DNA from: Flavobacteriaceae bacterium GSB9
Lineage (GTDB): Bacteria; Bacteroidota; Bacteroidia; Flavobacteriales; Flavobacteriaceae
Length of the DNA stretch: 64,000 nt
Assembly: GCA_022749295.1 (NCBI GenBank)
Contig: CP062007.1
Span: 2,852,001 to 2,916,000 of the forward strand
Direction of reading: 5' to 3'
Positions 7,688 to 16,657 of this stretch are shown piece by piece; within the stretch, counting starts at the first letter, position 1, and every line of letters starts with the position of its first letter. The notes below the pieces were generated by a model. It saw nothing but the letters and a program-made list of their open reading frames with translations. It ran no database searches and had not been told where the DNA came from. Both the position numbers and the translations under genes were made by a program.

Positions 7688-9550
7688 TTGAGTAATATCC
7701 AATTACTCTATTTCTTGAGAATTTTAATTGTTAATATCCTCTTATTATTTGCTTTCTCTACAGTATCTGCGCAGAGTGAAGACAATTTGGCAATTATTGA
7801 TTCTATTCATAGGAATATATTAAATTCAAAATTGCGAGACTCAACAGATTTAGCTGGTGCTCATTATGCCTTGGGTGAAGTTTATAGGTACAGTTTTTTA
7901 GGGGATAGTGCCTACTACTACTATCATAAAGCCGAGAAATTTTATAAAATTAAAAAAGATAATTTAAAATTAGCCAAAACGCTTTATGGAATTGCGGTTG
8001 TTCAGAAAAATGAAAAAGACCTTACGGGCAGTGAGTTAACTTCTGTAAGAGCTATGACTTTGCTTGAACCTCTTAAAGAGACTCAGGATGTGGTTGAGGC
8101 TAAATTGCGTATATATAATAATTTGGGTTTAGTTTTTGGTGAATTGGAACAGTATGAAGAATCAGTTTCCTATTACAAAAAATCGATTGAATTAATTGAA
8201 AAATTAAATGGAGAAAATAAAATAGTTATGAATTTCTCCAAAAACAATTTAGCCCTTTCTTATAAAAAATCTGGGGATTATAATTTAGCATTAGAATATT
8301 ACAGTCAAATTTTAGATAATGACAAATTAATTGAAATAAAACCCGATTTTTATGCTTTGGTGTTGGATAACTATGCGCATACTAAATTTTTAAGTAATGA
8401 CTTTACTGATTTGCCAGACTTGTTTTTTAGGGCTCTTAAAGTTTCAGATAGTATAAACCCAGGAAGTTATAATTCGATTAGTGTTAATCAACATTTGGCA
8501 GAGTATTACCATCACAAAAAAGATAATAATACTGCAAGGCATTATGCTTATAAGGCAAAAGATATCGCGGAAAACTTTCATAATGATGAATTATTGAGCT
8601 CATTGTTGTTGCTTTCAAAAATTGAAGAGGGAGAAAAATCTGCAGAGCATTTAAAAGCTTATATTAATTTAAACGATAGCTTATTAAAAAATGAAAGAGC
8701 TACCAGAAACAAATTTGCCAGAATTCAATATGAAACGGATAAAATAGAACAAGAAAACAAGCAAATAGCCAAAGAGCGTACTTGGTTGTTAATTGTCTCT
8801 GTTGTTGTAATATTGGCCTCTTTTCTTTTGTATTTGGTGATTGCACAACGAAATAAAAATAAAGAACTACAGTTTATTCAAAAACAACAAGAAACCAACG
8901 AGGAAATCTATAACCTCATGCTGTCTCAGAATGAAAGTATTGAAGAAGCCAGAGCCCTTGAAAAGAAACGTATTTCAGAAGAGTTGCACGACGGTGTGCT
9001 AGGTAGGCTGTTTGGTACTAGGCTAAGTTTAGATAGCCTGAACATGAACAATAGCCCCGAAGCCATAAAAACAAGGGGGCATTATATAGAGCAATTAAAA
9101 ACCATTGAAAGTGACATCAGGAAAGTGTCTCATGAATTGAATGCCGATTTTGTTTCTGGTTCCGGATTTATTGATATCATAAAAACATTGGTTGAAACCC
9201 AGACTTTGGCTTACGGTTTAAAGTACAATTTGATGCATGATGACGATATCAATTGGGATGCTGTGTCCAATAAAAAGAAAATTCATATATATAGAATCAT
9301 ACAGGAAACGCTACATAATATCTACAAACATGCCAACGCAACCCATGTTAATATTAGTTTTAAATTAAAAAATAATGTACTTTGCCTAAGTATTTCAGAT
9401 GATGGTTCAGGGTTTGATGTAAATAAGGCAAAATCAGGTATAGGTTTAAAAAACATCAAATCAAGAATAAAAGATATAAACGGAACAATTAAAATAACCT
9501 CAGAAATAGAGGAGGGAACAACAGTAATTATAGAGGCACCAATCCACTAA
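7688..9550 (+). CDS. TPR-containing sensor histidine kinase (HisKA_3/NarL-partner type)
   Basis: 620 residues. A signal peptide (to about 29) is followed by periplasmic TPR units at about 50-340, one membrane helix at 366-387, a coiled-coil linker, and a HisKA_3 H-box with KKRISEELHDGVLGRL (phospho-acceptor H434). A HATPase_c domain follows, with N-box ETLHNIYKHANATH and G-box DDGSGFD. The start is TTG at 7688: an in-frame TAA lies 9 bases upstream and no ATG occurs before the TPR region. The response regulator follows after 10 bases, so the two form one operon. The periplasmic TPR array suggests that a protein or peptide is sensed. Confidence 0.9.
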   Translation: MSNIQLLYFLRILIVNILLLFAFSTVSAQSEDNLAIIDSIHRNILNSKLRDSTDLAGAHYALGEVYRYSFLGDSAYYYYHKAEKFYKIKKDNLKLAKTLYGIAVVQKNEKDLTGSELTSVRAMTLLEPLKETQDVVEAKLRIYNNLGLVFGELEQYEESVSYYKKSIELIEKLNGENKIVMNFSKNNLALSYKKSGDYNLALEYYSQILDNDKLIEIKPDFYALVLDNYAHTKFLSNDFTDLPDLFFRALKVSDSINPGSYNSISVNQHLAEYYHHKKDNNTARHYAYKAKDIAENFHNDELLSSLLLLSKIEEGEKSAEHLKAYINLNDSLLKNERATRNKFARIQYETDKIEQENKQIAKERTWLLIVSVVVILASFLLYLVIAQRNKNKELQFIQKQQETNEEIYNLMLSQNESIEEARALEKKRISEELHDGVLGRLFGTRLSLDSLNMNNSPEAIKTRGHYIEQLKTIESDIRKVSHELNADFVSGSGFIDIIKTLVETQTLAYGLKYNLMHDDDINWDAVSNKKKIHIYRIIQETLHNIYKHANATHVNISFKLKNNVLCLSISDDGSGFDVNKAKSGIGLKNIKSRIKDINGTIKITSEIEEGTTVIIEAPIH

Positions 9551-9560
9551 GGCCAAAATT

Positions 9561-10235
9561 ATGACTGAAAAAATTAAAATATTAATGGTTGATGATCACC
9601 CTATAATTATTGAAGGGTATCAAAACACACTTTTATTTACCAAAAAAGACAATCAAGAATTAGAGATTGATATCGCCAATAACTGTGATGAGGCAGTAAA
9701 GTTAATGGATCAATCGTTGCAGAACGAACGCCCATATGGCATGCTGTTTTTCGATATTAGCCTGCCACCCTCTTCAGATGGTTCCATGAGCTCGGGAGAA
9801 GATTTAGCCGAATATGCACGAAAAGTTTTGCCAGAAGCCAAGATTGTTATTCTAACCATGTTCAACGAGTCTTTTAGAATACATAATATCATAAAGACAA
9901 TAGATCCAGAAGGCTTTTTGATTAAAAGTGATTTGACATCGAGCGAACTGGCCAGTGCATTTCAGGCTGTGCTTAACAATCCACCATTTTATAGTGGTAC
10001 GGTCAATAGCCATATTCGAAAAACCATAACAAGCGATATTGTAATTGATGATAAAAATAGAAAAATTCTTTATCTGCTTTCGCAGGGTGTAAAGACAAAA
10101 AATCTGGCATCACATCTCGATATTTCTTTAAGTGCCATCGAAAAACGCAAAAAACAACTCCGCGATATTTTTGAGGTTAACGATGGGCAGGACGAAACCT
10201 TGTTAAACGAAGCGAGAAAAAAAGGTTTCGTGTAA
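9561..10235 (+). CDS. Response regulator, receiver plus LuxR/NarL-type HTH
   Basis: 224 residues. The receiver domain has acidic pair D11-D12 and probable phosphorylation site D65 (FFDISLPP), followed by the ILTMFNES switch region. The C-terminal HTH at about 165-215 (ILYLLSQGVKTKNLASHLDI, then SLSAIEKRKKQL) is LuxR/NarL-like. It is the cognate partner of the TPR kinase just upstream. A long insert after the phospho-site (PPSSDGSMSSGEDLAEYA) is typical of this flavobacterial subgroup. Confidence 0.9.
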   Translation: MTEKIKILMVDDHPIIIEGYQNTLLFTKKDNQELEIDIANNCDEAVKLMDQSLQNERPYGMLFFDISLPPSSDGSMSSGEDLAEYARKVLPEAKIVILTMFNESFRIHNIIKTIDPEGFLIKSDLTSSELASAFQAVLNNPPFYSGTVNSHIRKTITSDIVIDDKNRKILYLLSQGVKTKNLASHLDISLSAIEKRKKQLRDIFEVNDGQDETLLNEARKKGFV

Positions 10236-10321
10236 AATTAGACCTACAACCCAAAAAAAACTAAGATTTCTCGAATTTTTCGTGCTTCCAAAACAGCCGT
10301 AAAATCTAGGTTTTATTAAAT

Positions 10322-10342
10322 ACCCGTAAAACCGTTACGGGT
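10322..10342 (+). promoter_or_regulatory. Inverted repeat upstream of a -7 element
   Basis: ACCCGTAA (10322-10329) and TTACGGGT (10335-10342) form a perfect 8-base dyad with a 5-base spacer. There is no T run, so it is not a terminator. A good -7 element (TATATTTG, 10373-10380) follows about 30 bases on. It is a likely operator, possibly for the response regulator encoded just upstream. Confidence 0.45.
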
Positions 10343-10384
10343 TTCCCACAGTTCGGAAAGATTTGTATTATTTATATTTGTAGC

Positions 10385-10486
10385 ATCAACACTTCAAAAA
10401 TTAATTAATCCCTCAATTTTTTATGTTGATAATAGCAATTTACAGGCCCTGTGGAGGTGAGAGACCCACAGGGCTTCTTCTTTTTT
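10385..10486 (+). ncRNA. Candidate short transcript (sRNA or leader peptide)
   Basis: A TATATTTG -7 element at 10373-10380 predicts transcription from about 10385. A GC-rich hairpin with arms AGGCCCTGTGG (10444-10454) and CCACAGGGCTT (10466-10476), followed by CTTCTTTTTT, would end it near 10486. The only open frame inside is a 21-codon ATG frame (10423-10488) that runs through the terminator stem, so it could be either peptide or RNA. The neighbour on the other side is on the minus strand, so this is not a 5' leader of a visible gene. Confidence 0.35.
10444..10486 (+). terminator. Strong GC-rich terminator
   Basis: An 11-base stem with one G-U and an 11-base loop is followed by CTTCTTTTTT. 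The tract runs only in the plus direction, so it is not the terminator of the minus-strand DUF456 gene that ends at 10491. Confidence 0.7.
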
Positions 10487-10490
10487 AAAA

Positions 10491-10988
10491 TTAAAATAGA
10501 GCATTTTTGTAATCCCAAATAATACCAACAAAAAGCCCTAGGTAAACAACAGCCACTACAAATTTTATAAACGTTGAGGTTAAAAACCCAATAAACGACC
10601 CAATAGCGGCTTTAGTGGCAGTTCTCGAATCGGCTTTGTTAATCAATTCTCCAATAAGGGCGCCAACAAAGGGACCAATAATGATTCCTCCTGGAATAGG
10701 GGCGATTAAGCCAACAATAAGCCCTATGGTGGTTCCAATCATACCGTATCTGGTGCCTCCAAAGCGTTTGGTGCATATCGCAGGAATAAAATAATCTAAC
10801 AGCCAAATTAGCAGGGCCACTAAAAAAGTAATGATCAAAAAAGGTTTGTCCATGGGTATGGTGTTTGTAAAGTGAATCACCAACAACCCTGCCCAACTAG
10901 TTAAGGGACCGGGCAGAACAGGTAAAAAACTTCCCAAAATGCCCAAAATCATTAATAATAAAGCAATAATAATTAAAATAATATCCAT
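10491..10988 (-). CDS. DUF456 family membrane protein
   Basis: 165 residues, almost entirely hydrophobic. Glycine-rich patches characteristic of DUF456 are GSFLPVLPGPLTSW and the repeated GTTIGLIVGLIAPIPGG, then GPFVGALIGELI. Four or more membrane segments, inner membrane. Function is not established for the family. It stands alone between the candidate sRNA and the BlaI gene. Confidence 0.88.
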   Translation of the reverse strand: MDIILIIIALLLMILGILGSFLPVLPGPLTSWAGLLVIHFTNTIPMDKPFLIITFLVALLIWLLDYFIPAICTKRFGGTRYGMIGTTIGLIVGLIAPIPGGIIIGPFVGALIGELINKADSRTATKAAIGSFIGFLTSTFIKFVVAVVYLGLFVGIIWDYKNALF

Positions 10989-11056
10989 GAAAATGTTTAA
11001 GTGTTATGCTAAATAAGACTAATAATTATGCCAAACGTTACATTTTTAAACTAAAA

Positions 11057-11106
11057 AATTAGTTAAAACTAATTATTTAGTTATATTTGTTGAGCTAAAT
11101 CTTTAG
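11057..11106 (+). promoter_or_regulatory. BlaI/MecI-type operator region over the promoter
   Basis: Perfect dyad AATTAGTT-AA-AACTAATT at 11057-11074, a -7 element TATATTTG at 11082-11089, and a second small dyad CTAAA-TC-TTTAG at 11095-11106. The TTAGT/ACTAA half-sites match the kind of box bound by BlaI/MecI repressors. They cover the upstream part of the promoter and the inferred start, which suggests autorepression of the BlaI-M56 operon. Confidence 0.6.
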
Positions 11107-11128
11107 TTTAAATTAAAAACGGTAAAAA

Positions 11129-11491
11129 ATGAAACAACTTACTAAGGCAGAAGAAGACATTATGCAAATACTTTGGCGGTTAAAAAAAGCAAATGTAAAA
11201 GCCATTATAAAAGAGTTTGATGACCCAAAACCAGCCTATAACACGGTTTCTACAATTGTACGAATTTTAGAAAACAAAGGTTTTGTAGATTACGAAAAGC
11301 AGGGTAAGGGACATATTTATTTTCCGGTGGTGGCCAAGCAAGATTATAGCAACCAGTCTATAAACCAGTTGGTCGATAATTATTTTCAGGGGTCGTTTAA
11401 AAGTATGGTGTCCTTTTTTGTAAAGAAAAACGATATGGATATTACAGACCTTGAGTCGGTGTTAAACGAAATCAATAAAAGCGGAAAGTGA
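11129..11491 (+). CDS. BlaI/MecI/CopY-family transcriptional repressor
   Basis: 120 residues. The winged-helix Penicillinase_R domain is clear (MKQLTKAEEDIMQILWRL, NTVSTIVRILENKGFVDYEK), followed by a helical dimerisation tail. In BlaI systems the repressor is cleaved when the membrane metallopeptidase is activated; the M56 partner overlaps the 3' end here (TGATG). BlaI-type boxes lie upstream. No beta-lactamase gene is nearby, so the pair probably answers envelope signals, as suspected for many Bacteroidota pairs. Confidence 0.93.
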   Translation: MKQLTKAEEDIMQILWRLKKANVKAIIKEFDDPKPAYNTVSTIVRILENKGFVDYEKQGKGHIYFPVVAKQDYSNQSINQLVDNYFQGSFKSMVSFFVKKNDMDITDLESVLNEINKSGK

Positions 11492-13116
11492 TGTTACATT
11501 ATATTTTACAAACCATAGCTTTTCAAGCCTTCTTTTTATTGGTTTACGACCTTTTTTTAAGAAAGGAAACTTTTTTTAATTGTAATCGTGCTTATTTGTT
11601 GGCAACACCTCTATTGTCGTTACTTATTCCCCTTGTTGAAATAGAACAGTTTAAGAACATGATTTCGCAGGAATTCATTTTTACATTACCAGAAATTCTT
11701 GTTGGTGAAGGTGTAGCACAAGCAGAAGGTCAAGTGATTCAGCTGGAACCCGTAGTCGTTTCATCGCCCCATTTTTGGAGCTGGAATTTCCTTTTCTATT
11801 TGGGTATGGCTTTGGCCTTGGTGTTTTTCATTTTTAAGATGGCTAAATTATTAGCTTTACTCTATAAAAATCCAAAAGTAAAAAAGGGGGATTTGTTAAT
11901 CGTAAGTTTGATAAATAGCAGTGCCGCATTTTCTTTTTTTAGGTGTGTGTTTTTGGGCGATCACATTAAAGCCAACCAGAAAGCCTCCATTTTAAAACAC
12001 GAAATGGTACATGTAAAACAAAACCACACCTTAGACTTATTGTTTTTTGAATTGCTTAGAGTCCCATTTTGGTTTAATCCGTTGGTCTATATCTATCAAA
12101 ATAGAATGGTTGAACTCCACGAATTTATTGCCGATGCCCATGCCGTAAAACAGAATAAAACCGAATACTACCAAAACCTATTGTCACAGGTTTTCGACAC
12201 CAAAAATATATCATTCATCAATCCATTTTATAAACAATCATTAATCAAAAAACGAATCGTTATGTTACAAAAATCAAAATCAAAACAGTTTAATTTATTG
12301 AAGTATGTGCTTCTAATTCCTCTCGTATTAGGGATGTTGGTTTATACTTCCTGTCATAATCAAGAAGAAACCAAAGTAAATAGTTCATCTGATGATGCTT
12401 TAATAAAAGAGTTAATGTCAGAGTATACCAATATTAAAAATTCTGGTGCAGATAAAGGAGAAGTGTTCAAGGCATTTCATCGTAAAGTGAACATTGAGAA
12501 ATGTACAAAAGAAGAATTTTATAGAATGCGTATTTTGCTAAATATAGAATTGAAAGATAATCCATATATCGCCCAAAATTCACGTGATTTATTTAACAAA
12601 ACATACGAAGAATATTTAGAATGGAAAAACACGGATGAAGCTAAAAAAATATATAGAAAAGCATCCAACCCAGATTTTTTCATCTTTAAAAGTCAGCAAC
12701 AAACCAATTCAAACAAAATGCCGGAGCCAAAACATAAAAATATTGAAGGGAATGTTCCATTTTCTATAATAGAACAACCTCCCGTTTTTCCGGGCTGTGA
12801 AGATTTGCAAACCAATGAGGAACGAAAAAAATGTATTTCTGAAAAAATTAATGAATTTGTGGCCAAAAAATTTAATACAGATTTGGGAAAAGATTTAGAT
12901 TTAACGGGAAGGCAGCGCATTGTGGTTAAGTTTAAAATTGATCAGTCTGGAGTTGTGGTTGAAGATGAAATTGCTGCAAGGGGATCGCATATAGAATTGG
13001 AAAACGAAGCCATAAGGGTGATTAAAGAATTGCCTAGAATGGCACCGGGAAAACAGGAAGGTAAGAATGTAAACGTACTGTATTCGCTTCCCATAATTTT
13101 TGAAATGCCCGAATAG
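11491..13116 (+). CDS. M56 BlaR1-like membrane metallopeptidase with TonB-like C-terminus
   Basis: 541 residues from the ATG overlapping the blaI stop; a GTG one codon earlier is also in frame. Several N-terminal membrane segments surround the zinc site ILKHEMVHVKQNH (H170-E171-H174), with a further acidic ligand candidate in ELHEFIADAHA. A last membrane segment at about 273-292 leads to a periplasmic region. The C-terminal part (from about 420) resembles the TonB C-terminal fold found in flavobacterial M56 proteins (PVFPGCEDL, VVKFKIDQSGVVV, ALPIIFEMP-like end). Likely the sensor-protease partner of the adjacent BlaI. Confidence 0.9.
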   Translation: MLHYILQTIAFQAFFLLVYDLFLRKETFFNCNRAYLLATPLLSLLIPLVEIEQFKNMISQEFIFTLPEILVGEGVAQAEGQVIQLEPVVVSSPHFWSWNFLFYLGMALALVFFIFKMAKLLALLYKNPKVKKGDLLIVSLINSSAAFSFFRCVFLGDHIKANQKASILKHEMVHVKQNHTLDLLFFELLRVPFWFNPLVYIYQNRMVELHEFIADAHAVKQNKTEYYQNLLSQVFDTKNISFINPFYKQSLIKKRIVMLQKSKSKQFNLLKYVLLIPLVLGMLVYTSCHNQEETKVNSSSDDALIKELMSEYTNIKNSGADKGEVFKAFHRKVNIEKCTKEEFYRMRILLNIELKDNPYIAQNSRDLFNKTYEEYLEWKNTDEAKKIYRKASNPDFFIFKSQQQTNSNKMPEPKHKNIEGNVPFSIIEQPPVFPGCEDLQTNEERKKCISEKINEFVAKKFNTDLGKDLDLTGRQRIVVKFKIDQSGVVVEDEIAARGSHIELENEAIRVIKELPRMAPGKQEGKNVNVLYSLPIIFEMPE

Positions 13117-13173
13117 ATTTTAATCGAAAAGAATTATCCGCATGCTTGCATCGGGGTTACCGCTGAAATTGTC

Positions 13174-13193
13174 ATTCCCGTGAAAACGGGAAT
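13174..13193. repeat. REP-like hairpin
   Basis: ATTCCCGT-GAAA-ACGGGAAT forms a perfect 8-base stem closed by a GNRA-type GAAA loop, within a GTCATTCCCG-type intergenic sequence. I have seen this style of short palindrome in many flavobacterial intergenic regions. The surrounding 13117-13403 gap otherwise holds only the terminator at 13319. Confidence 0.6.
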
Positions 13194-13318
13194 CTAAATA
13201 ATAGAATTTCGGTTTTTGACCCTAAGCTCAAAATGGAACCAGCGACATACCCCTGTGGCTTGCCCAAGGGATAGTTGGTTTCAAGAAATTCTTTATTAAA
13301 ATCAAGTTAATCTTTAGA

Positions 13319-13345
13319 AGCCGAAGTTTTTTAGCTTCGGTTTTT
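13319..13345 (+). terminator. Probable terminator
   Basis: CCGAAG (13321-13326) and CTTCGG (13335-13340) pair around an 8-base loop, extended by G-U pairs, and are followed by TTTTTCT. It is about 200 bases downstream of the M56 gene and ahead of the lipoprotein at 13404. Confidence 0.6.
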
Positions 13346-13403
13346 CTGTTTTCATACAATTAAAATTCAAAAAAATTGTACTTTTCGGTTTCAGTTGTAA
13401 TTT

Positions 13404-13880
13404 ATGAGGTTTACTTGTGTTTTTATATTTTCCTTGATGCTTTTTTCCTGCGAGTATTTCAATGTAAAAAAAACATCTTCCGAAGCCATTTTAAACGAAG
13501 AACTGCAAACCTTCAATTGGAACGATGTGGACGAATACCCGAGCTTTCAAGCTTGCGAATCGTCAATTTCAAAAACCGAACGTAAAGTATGTTTTCAATA
13601 CACCTTAACCAATCATATTGCTAATTTCTTAAAAAAAGAGGTGGTTGTTGTTGGGCAAGACGTTCAAGATACCGTGATGCTCCAATTTCAAGTGTCTAAG
13701 CGTGGCGATTTGGTGTTGATTCAAGTTGAAGCAGACTCGATAACCGAGTATGAAATCCCTGAAATAAAAACCCTTCTTGAAAAAAGTTTAGATTCCTTAC
13801 CAGAAATATTTCCGGCCCTAAAGCGCGGACAGCAAGTGACTACCGAATTTAAACTGCCAATAATTATTAGTGTAAATTAA
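13404..13880 (+). CDS. Lipoprotein related to TonB C-terminal domains
   Basis: 158 residues. The signal peptide ends in a lipobox (MRFTCVFIFSLMLFSC, C16). The mature part resembles the C-terminal domain of the M56 protein upstream: YPSFQACES parallels PVFPGCEDL, then a run of helix, LQFQVSKRGDLVLIQVE parallels VVKFKIDQSGVVV, and the end is FKLPIIISVN. It therefore looks like a free-standing TonB-C-like lipoprotein paralogue of that domain. Function unknown. Its 3' end is convergent with the glycosyltransferase, one base apart. Confidence 0.75.
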   Translation: MRFTCVFIFSLMLFSCEYFNVKKTSSEAILNEELQTFNWNDVDEYPSFQACESSISKTERKVCFQYTLTNHIANFLKKEVVVVGQDVQDTVMLQFQVSKRGDLVLIQVEADSITEYEIPEIKTLLEKSLDSLPEIFPALKRGQQVTTEFKLPIIISVN

Positions 13881-13881
13881 G

Positions 13882-15006
13882 TTATTTTTTAAAAGAACGG
13901 CCTTTCCATTTGTAGCTTGAAAATATTGAAATTAAAGCCACATAAACGCTAAAAAAAGGATAGCTAAGAAAGCTAAAAATAAAGCTTTTGAGCGCCTTTT
14001 TTTGGTCGAAGAACGATGCAGTTTTATAGATTAAATAGAAATCGATGTTAGCTTTAATAACCAAAATATAAACCCATGTTTTGGGTTTAAATACATCGAA
14101 AAACGAAAGGAAAATTCCTAAAATAATCGCTGTGTTCATCAAAAAAACCAAAAGGCCGGTTAACTTTCCAAAGGCATTATGGTAATTACTTGTTTTTGCC
14201 GCCCATCGCACACGTTGATTTATTAATGCTTTCCATGACGGTTGCGCTTTTGTTTTAACAATGACATGCTCACATTTTAAATAATGCAGTTTTTTTCGAT
14301 GTGTTTTGGCTACTTTTTCGAGTATAAAAATGTCGTCGCCACTGGCAATGTTTGTGTTGCCCTCAAAACCGTTTAGTGTTGAGTATGTCGCCTTTGTATA
14401 AGCAAAATTGGCACCGTTGCACAAGAAAGGGGTTTTTATGCCAAAACTGCCAATAGTACTACCTTGTAAACTGAGCAAATCCAATACTTGGAAGCGGTTT
14501 AAAAACGAGTTGTCTTCAATGTAAGTTACAGGGCCGGCAATGCAAACCGTATCGTTTTTTTGGATAAACTCATCAAAACTATCCAACCAAAACTTGGGTA
14601 AAACACAATCGGCATCAGTTGTGATAATCCATTTGTTTTTAGCCGCATTAACAGCCGCGGCAATGGCGTCTTTTTTTGGTGAATTAGTGTGTCTTTGATT
14701 TTTGATTATAAAGTGCTGGATTTTAGATTTTGAAAGATGCTTTTTGATGGTTGCAACGGAATGGTCTTCCGAATCATCGTCAACTAAAATAATTTCAAAT
14801 TTTTCTTTTGGGTAATTTAGGGTTTTAATTGATTTTAACAAGTCCGGTAAATTATCGGCTTCATTTCTAAACGGGATAATAACCGAAAAATACGTTTTAG
14901 GAGGGAGGTCCTGCAAACTAAAAATAACGACTTTATCGAACCCATAAATAAAACGGCCAATGAGTATGAGGTACAAAAGGGTTATTATAATAAAGGTTAG
15001 CGTCAT
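13882..15006 (-). CDS. Family 2 glycosyltransferase, membrane-associated
   Basis: 374 residues. An N-terminal membrane anchor is followed by a GT-A domain with VIIPFRNEADNL, IILVDDDSEDHS, DADCVLPKF (metal-binding DxD) and QRVRW (QxxRW motif), then two or three C-terminal membrane segments. The family adds sugars to lipid carriers or polysaccharide chains at the inner membrane. Translationally coupled to the upstream LPG-synthase-like gene (4-base overlap), so the two probably modify the same envelope lipid or glycan. Confidence 0.88.
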   Translation of the reverse strand: MTLTFIIITLLYLILIGRFIYGFDKVVIFSLQDLPPKTYFSVIIPFRNEADNLPDLLKSIKTLNYPKEKFEIILVDDDSEDHSVATIKKHLSKSKIQHFIIKNQRHTNSPKKDAIAAAVNAAKNKWIITTDADCVLPKFWLDSFDEFIQKNDTVCIAGPVTYIEDNSFLNRFQVLDLLSLQGSTIGSFGIKTPFLCNGANFAYTKATYSTLNGFEGNTNIASGDDIFILEKVAKTHRKKLHYLKCEHVIVKTKAQPSWKALINQRVRWAAKTSNYHNAFGKLTGLLVFLMNTAIILGIFLSFFDVFKPKTWVYILVIKANIDFYLIYKTASFFDQKKALKSFIFSFLSYPFFSVYVALISIFSSYKWKGRSFKK

Positions 15007-15977
15007 GATGCAATAGGGTTGGTTTTAGGTTGAAATTTCAATATAAAATAACTGCCCACTATGCTGGGGAATACAAAATTTAAAATCCACATTAAGGTAA
15101 CAATACTTAATATGGCAAGGCTATCAACCTTGGCAAAAGTAAAAAGATAAATGGCCACACCGCCTTTTACCACAACGTCGAATATAAAAATGGAAGGAAT
15201 AACCGAAGCTAAAAAATACAGGGTTGAAATGATAACCATAGCCTCAAAATAACGGAGTTGAATATTTAATAATTGTAACAAAAAGAAAAACTGAAACGAA
15301 AAAATGGCGTAGCGCAAAAAGGAAAGCAACATCCCTAACGCCAACCTGTTTTTGGGATAGCTTTTAAGAAATGCCCTAATTTTAATAAAAGAAAACCATT
15401 TGATGGCGAAGCTGCTCTTAGCAATGGCTAAGCCAATTAAAATGATAACAGCCAAAGCAATAATTAAAAACAGATGGAACTTTTGGTATTCGATATTGGG
15501 TTGGTAGATTTTGATAAAAAATAAAAGGCCCAAACAACCAAAGCAAACCGTTACGGCCATTTGTAAAAGGTTGCCTATGACGTTTATCAATACGGCTTTC
15601 TTACGATTTTCTTGCACGAAATAAAGGGCTTTGGCTCCATATTCGCCTATGCGGTTGGGCGTAAATAGCGATGCTGTTAACGAGCCCAAAATTTGTTCGG
15701 TCGCCGCTTTTAATTTTGTTGTTTTTATGGGGTTTATTAAAATTTTCCACTTTAAAATTTCGAAAAACCAGTTTAAAGTGCTTAAAAAAGCCAAAAAAAT
15801 GATGGTTTTTAACGAAAAAATGTCTTTTTTTAAAACAAAATCGCTAAAATCGGAAAATTTTAATGCGCTATTATTCGTTAATTTTCTATAAACAAAATAA
15901 AATGCAGCGCCTACAATGCTTAATTTAATGAGCACAAAAAAGAATTGTTTAGCTTTGTAAGGTTGTAGCAAAAGCAT
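15003..15977 (-). CDS. Lysylphosphatidylglycerol-synthase-TM-like flippase protein
   Basis: 324 residues from the ATG complementary to 15975-15977. A TTG-initiated extension to 16022 is possible but would overlap the divergent gene. About eight membrane helices with the pattern of the LPG_synthase_TM/YbhN superfamily (LGSLTASLFTPNRIGEYGAKALYF, STLYFLASVIPSIFIFDVVVKGG, LMWILNFVFPSIVGSYF). Members translocate lipids; the substrate is not readable here. Operonic with the GT2 gene downstream. Confidence 0.82.
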   Translation of the reverse strand: MLLLQPYKAKQFFFVLIKLSIVGAAFYFVYRKLTNNSALKFSDFSDFVLKKDIFSLKTIIFLAFLSTLNWFFEILKWKILINPIKTTKLKAATEQILGSLTASLFTPNRIGEYGAKALYFVQENRKKAVLINVIGNLLQMAVTVCFGCLGLLFFIKIYQPNIEYQKFHLFLIIALAVIILIGLAIAKSSFAIKWFSFIKIRAFLKSYPKNRLALGMLLSFLRYAIFSFQFFFLLQLLNIQLRYFEAMVIISTLYFLASVIPSIFIFDVVVKGGVAIYLFTFAKVDSLAILSIVTLMWILNFVFPSIVGSYFILKFQPKTNPIAS

Positions 15978-16012
15978 TATGGATTTTGCAGCAAAATAAA
16001 TTATTATGATAT

Positions 16013-16657
16013 ATGTCCTCAAATTTTATCGGTAAAAAACTTAAAACCTTTTTCTGGATTTTTATATTAATAACGTCATTTGCAAGGGCTCAAAGTTACG
16101 ATAAATGGAAGTTGCAATTGGCAATAGGAATAAACGATCCTATTGAGAGCGACGAGAAAAGTCCAGGATATTATACCTATTACCTTAATTTTCCAACAAT
16201 AAATTTAGGCGTGCAGTATATGCTTCTCGAAAATTTGGGTGTTAAACTGGATTATGGTTTCAACCGATCCTCCAGTGGTCTAGATTCTCAGGAGTTTGAA
16301 TTAAATTATAGCCGTGTTAATGCACAATTGGCTTACGATTTTAGTTCGCTGTTACGGTTTTTACCAGAAGAGGTTGGTACTGTTTTGCATGGTGGGCCCG
16401 GTTACAGTTTTTCAAATCCTTCGGGAGAGTTTTCAGAAAATGATTATCGGTTTTTAAATGCCATTTTGGGAGCCGAAATTCATTATAAAGTATCAAGAAA
16501 TTTATCCGTCATGTCAGATTTAGCATTGGTTTATTCGTTTTCCAATGAAAATAAATATGATATTAACGTTGATGGTTTTTCGTTTAACGACGATTTAATA
16601 TACCTAACCTTTGGGGTTTCATACGCGTTGGGCAGAGGTTGTAAATGTTATCCATGA
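16013..16657 (+). CDS. Outer-membrane beta-barrel protein
   Basis: 214 residues with a signal peptide ending ARAQ. Alternating amphipathic strands ([65 protein letters not shown]) are typical of an 8-stranded OmpA/OmpX-type barrel. There is no peptidoglycan-binding OmpA C-terminal domain; the gene stops right after the last strand and its stop overlaps the ruvC start (ATGA). Structural or unknown role at the outer membrane. Confidence 0.8.
   Translation: MSSNFIGKKLKTFFWIFILITSFARAQSYDKWKLQLAIGINDPIESDEKSPGYYTYYLNFPTINLGVQYMLLENLGVKLDYGFNRSSSGLDSQEFELNYSRVNAQLAYDFSSLLRFLPEEVGTVLHGGPGYSFSNPSGEFSENDYRFLNAILGAEIHYKVSRNLSVMSDLALVYSFSNENKYDINVDGFSFNDDLIYLTFGVSYALGRGCKCYP

Noticed and set aside
15978-16022. 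N-terminal extension of the LPG-synthase-like gene
   Set aside because: Needs a TTG start inside the divergent barrel gene; the ATG at 15977 gives a normal N-terminus.
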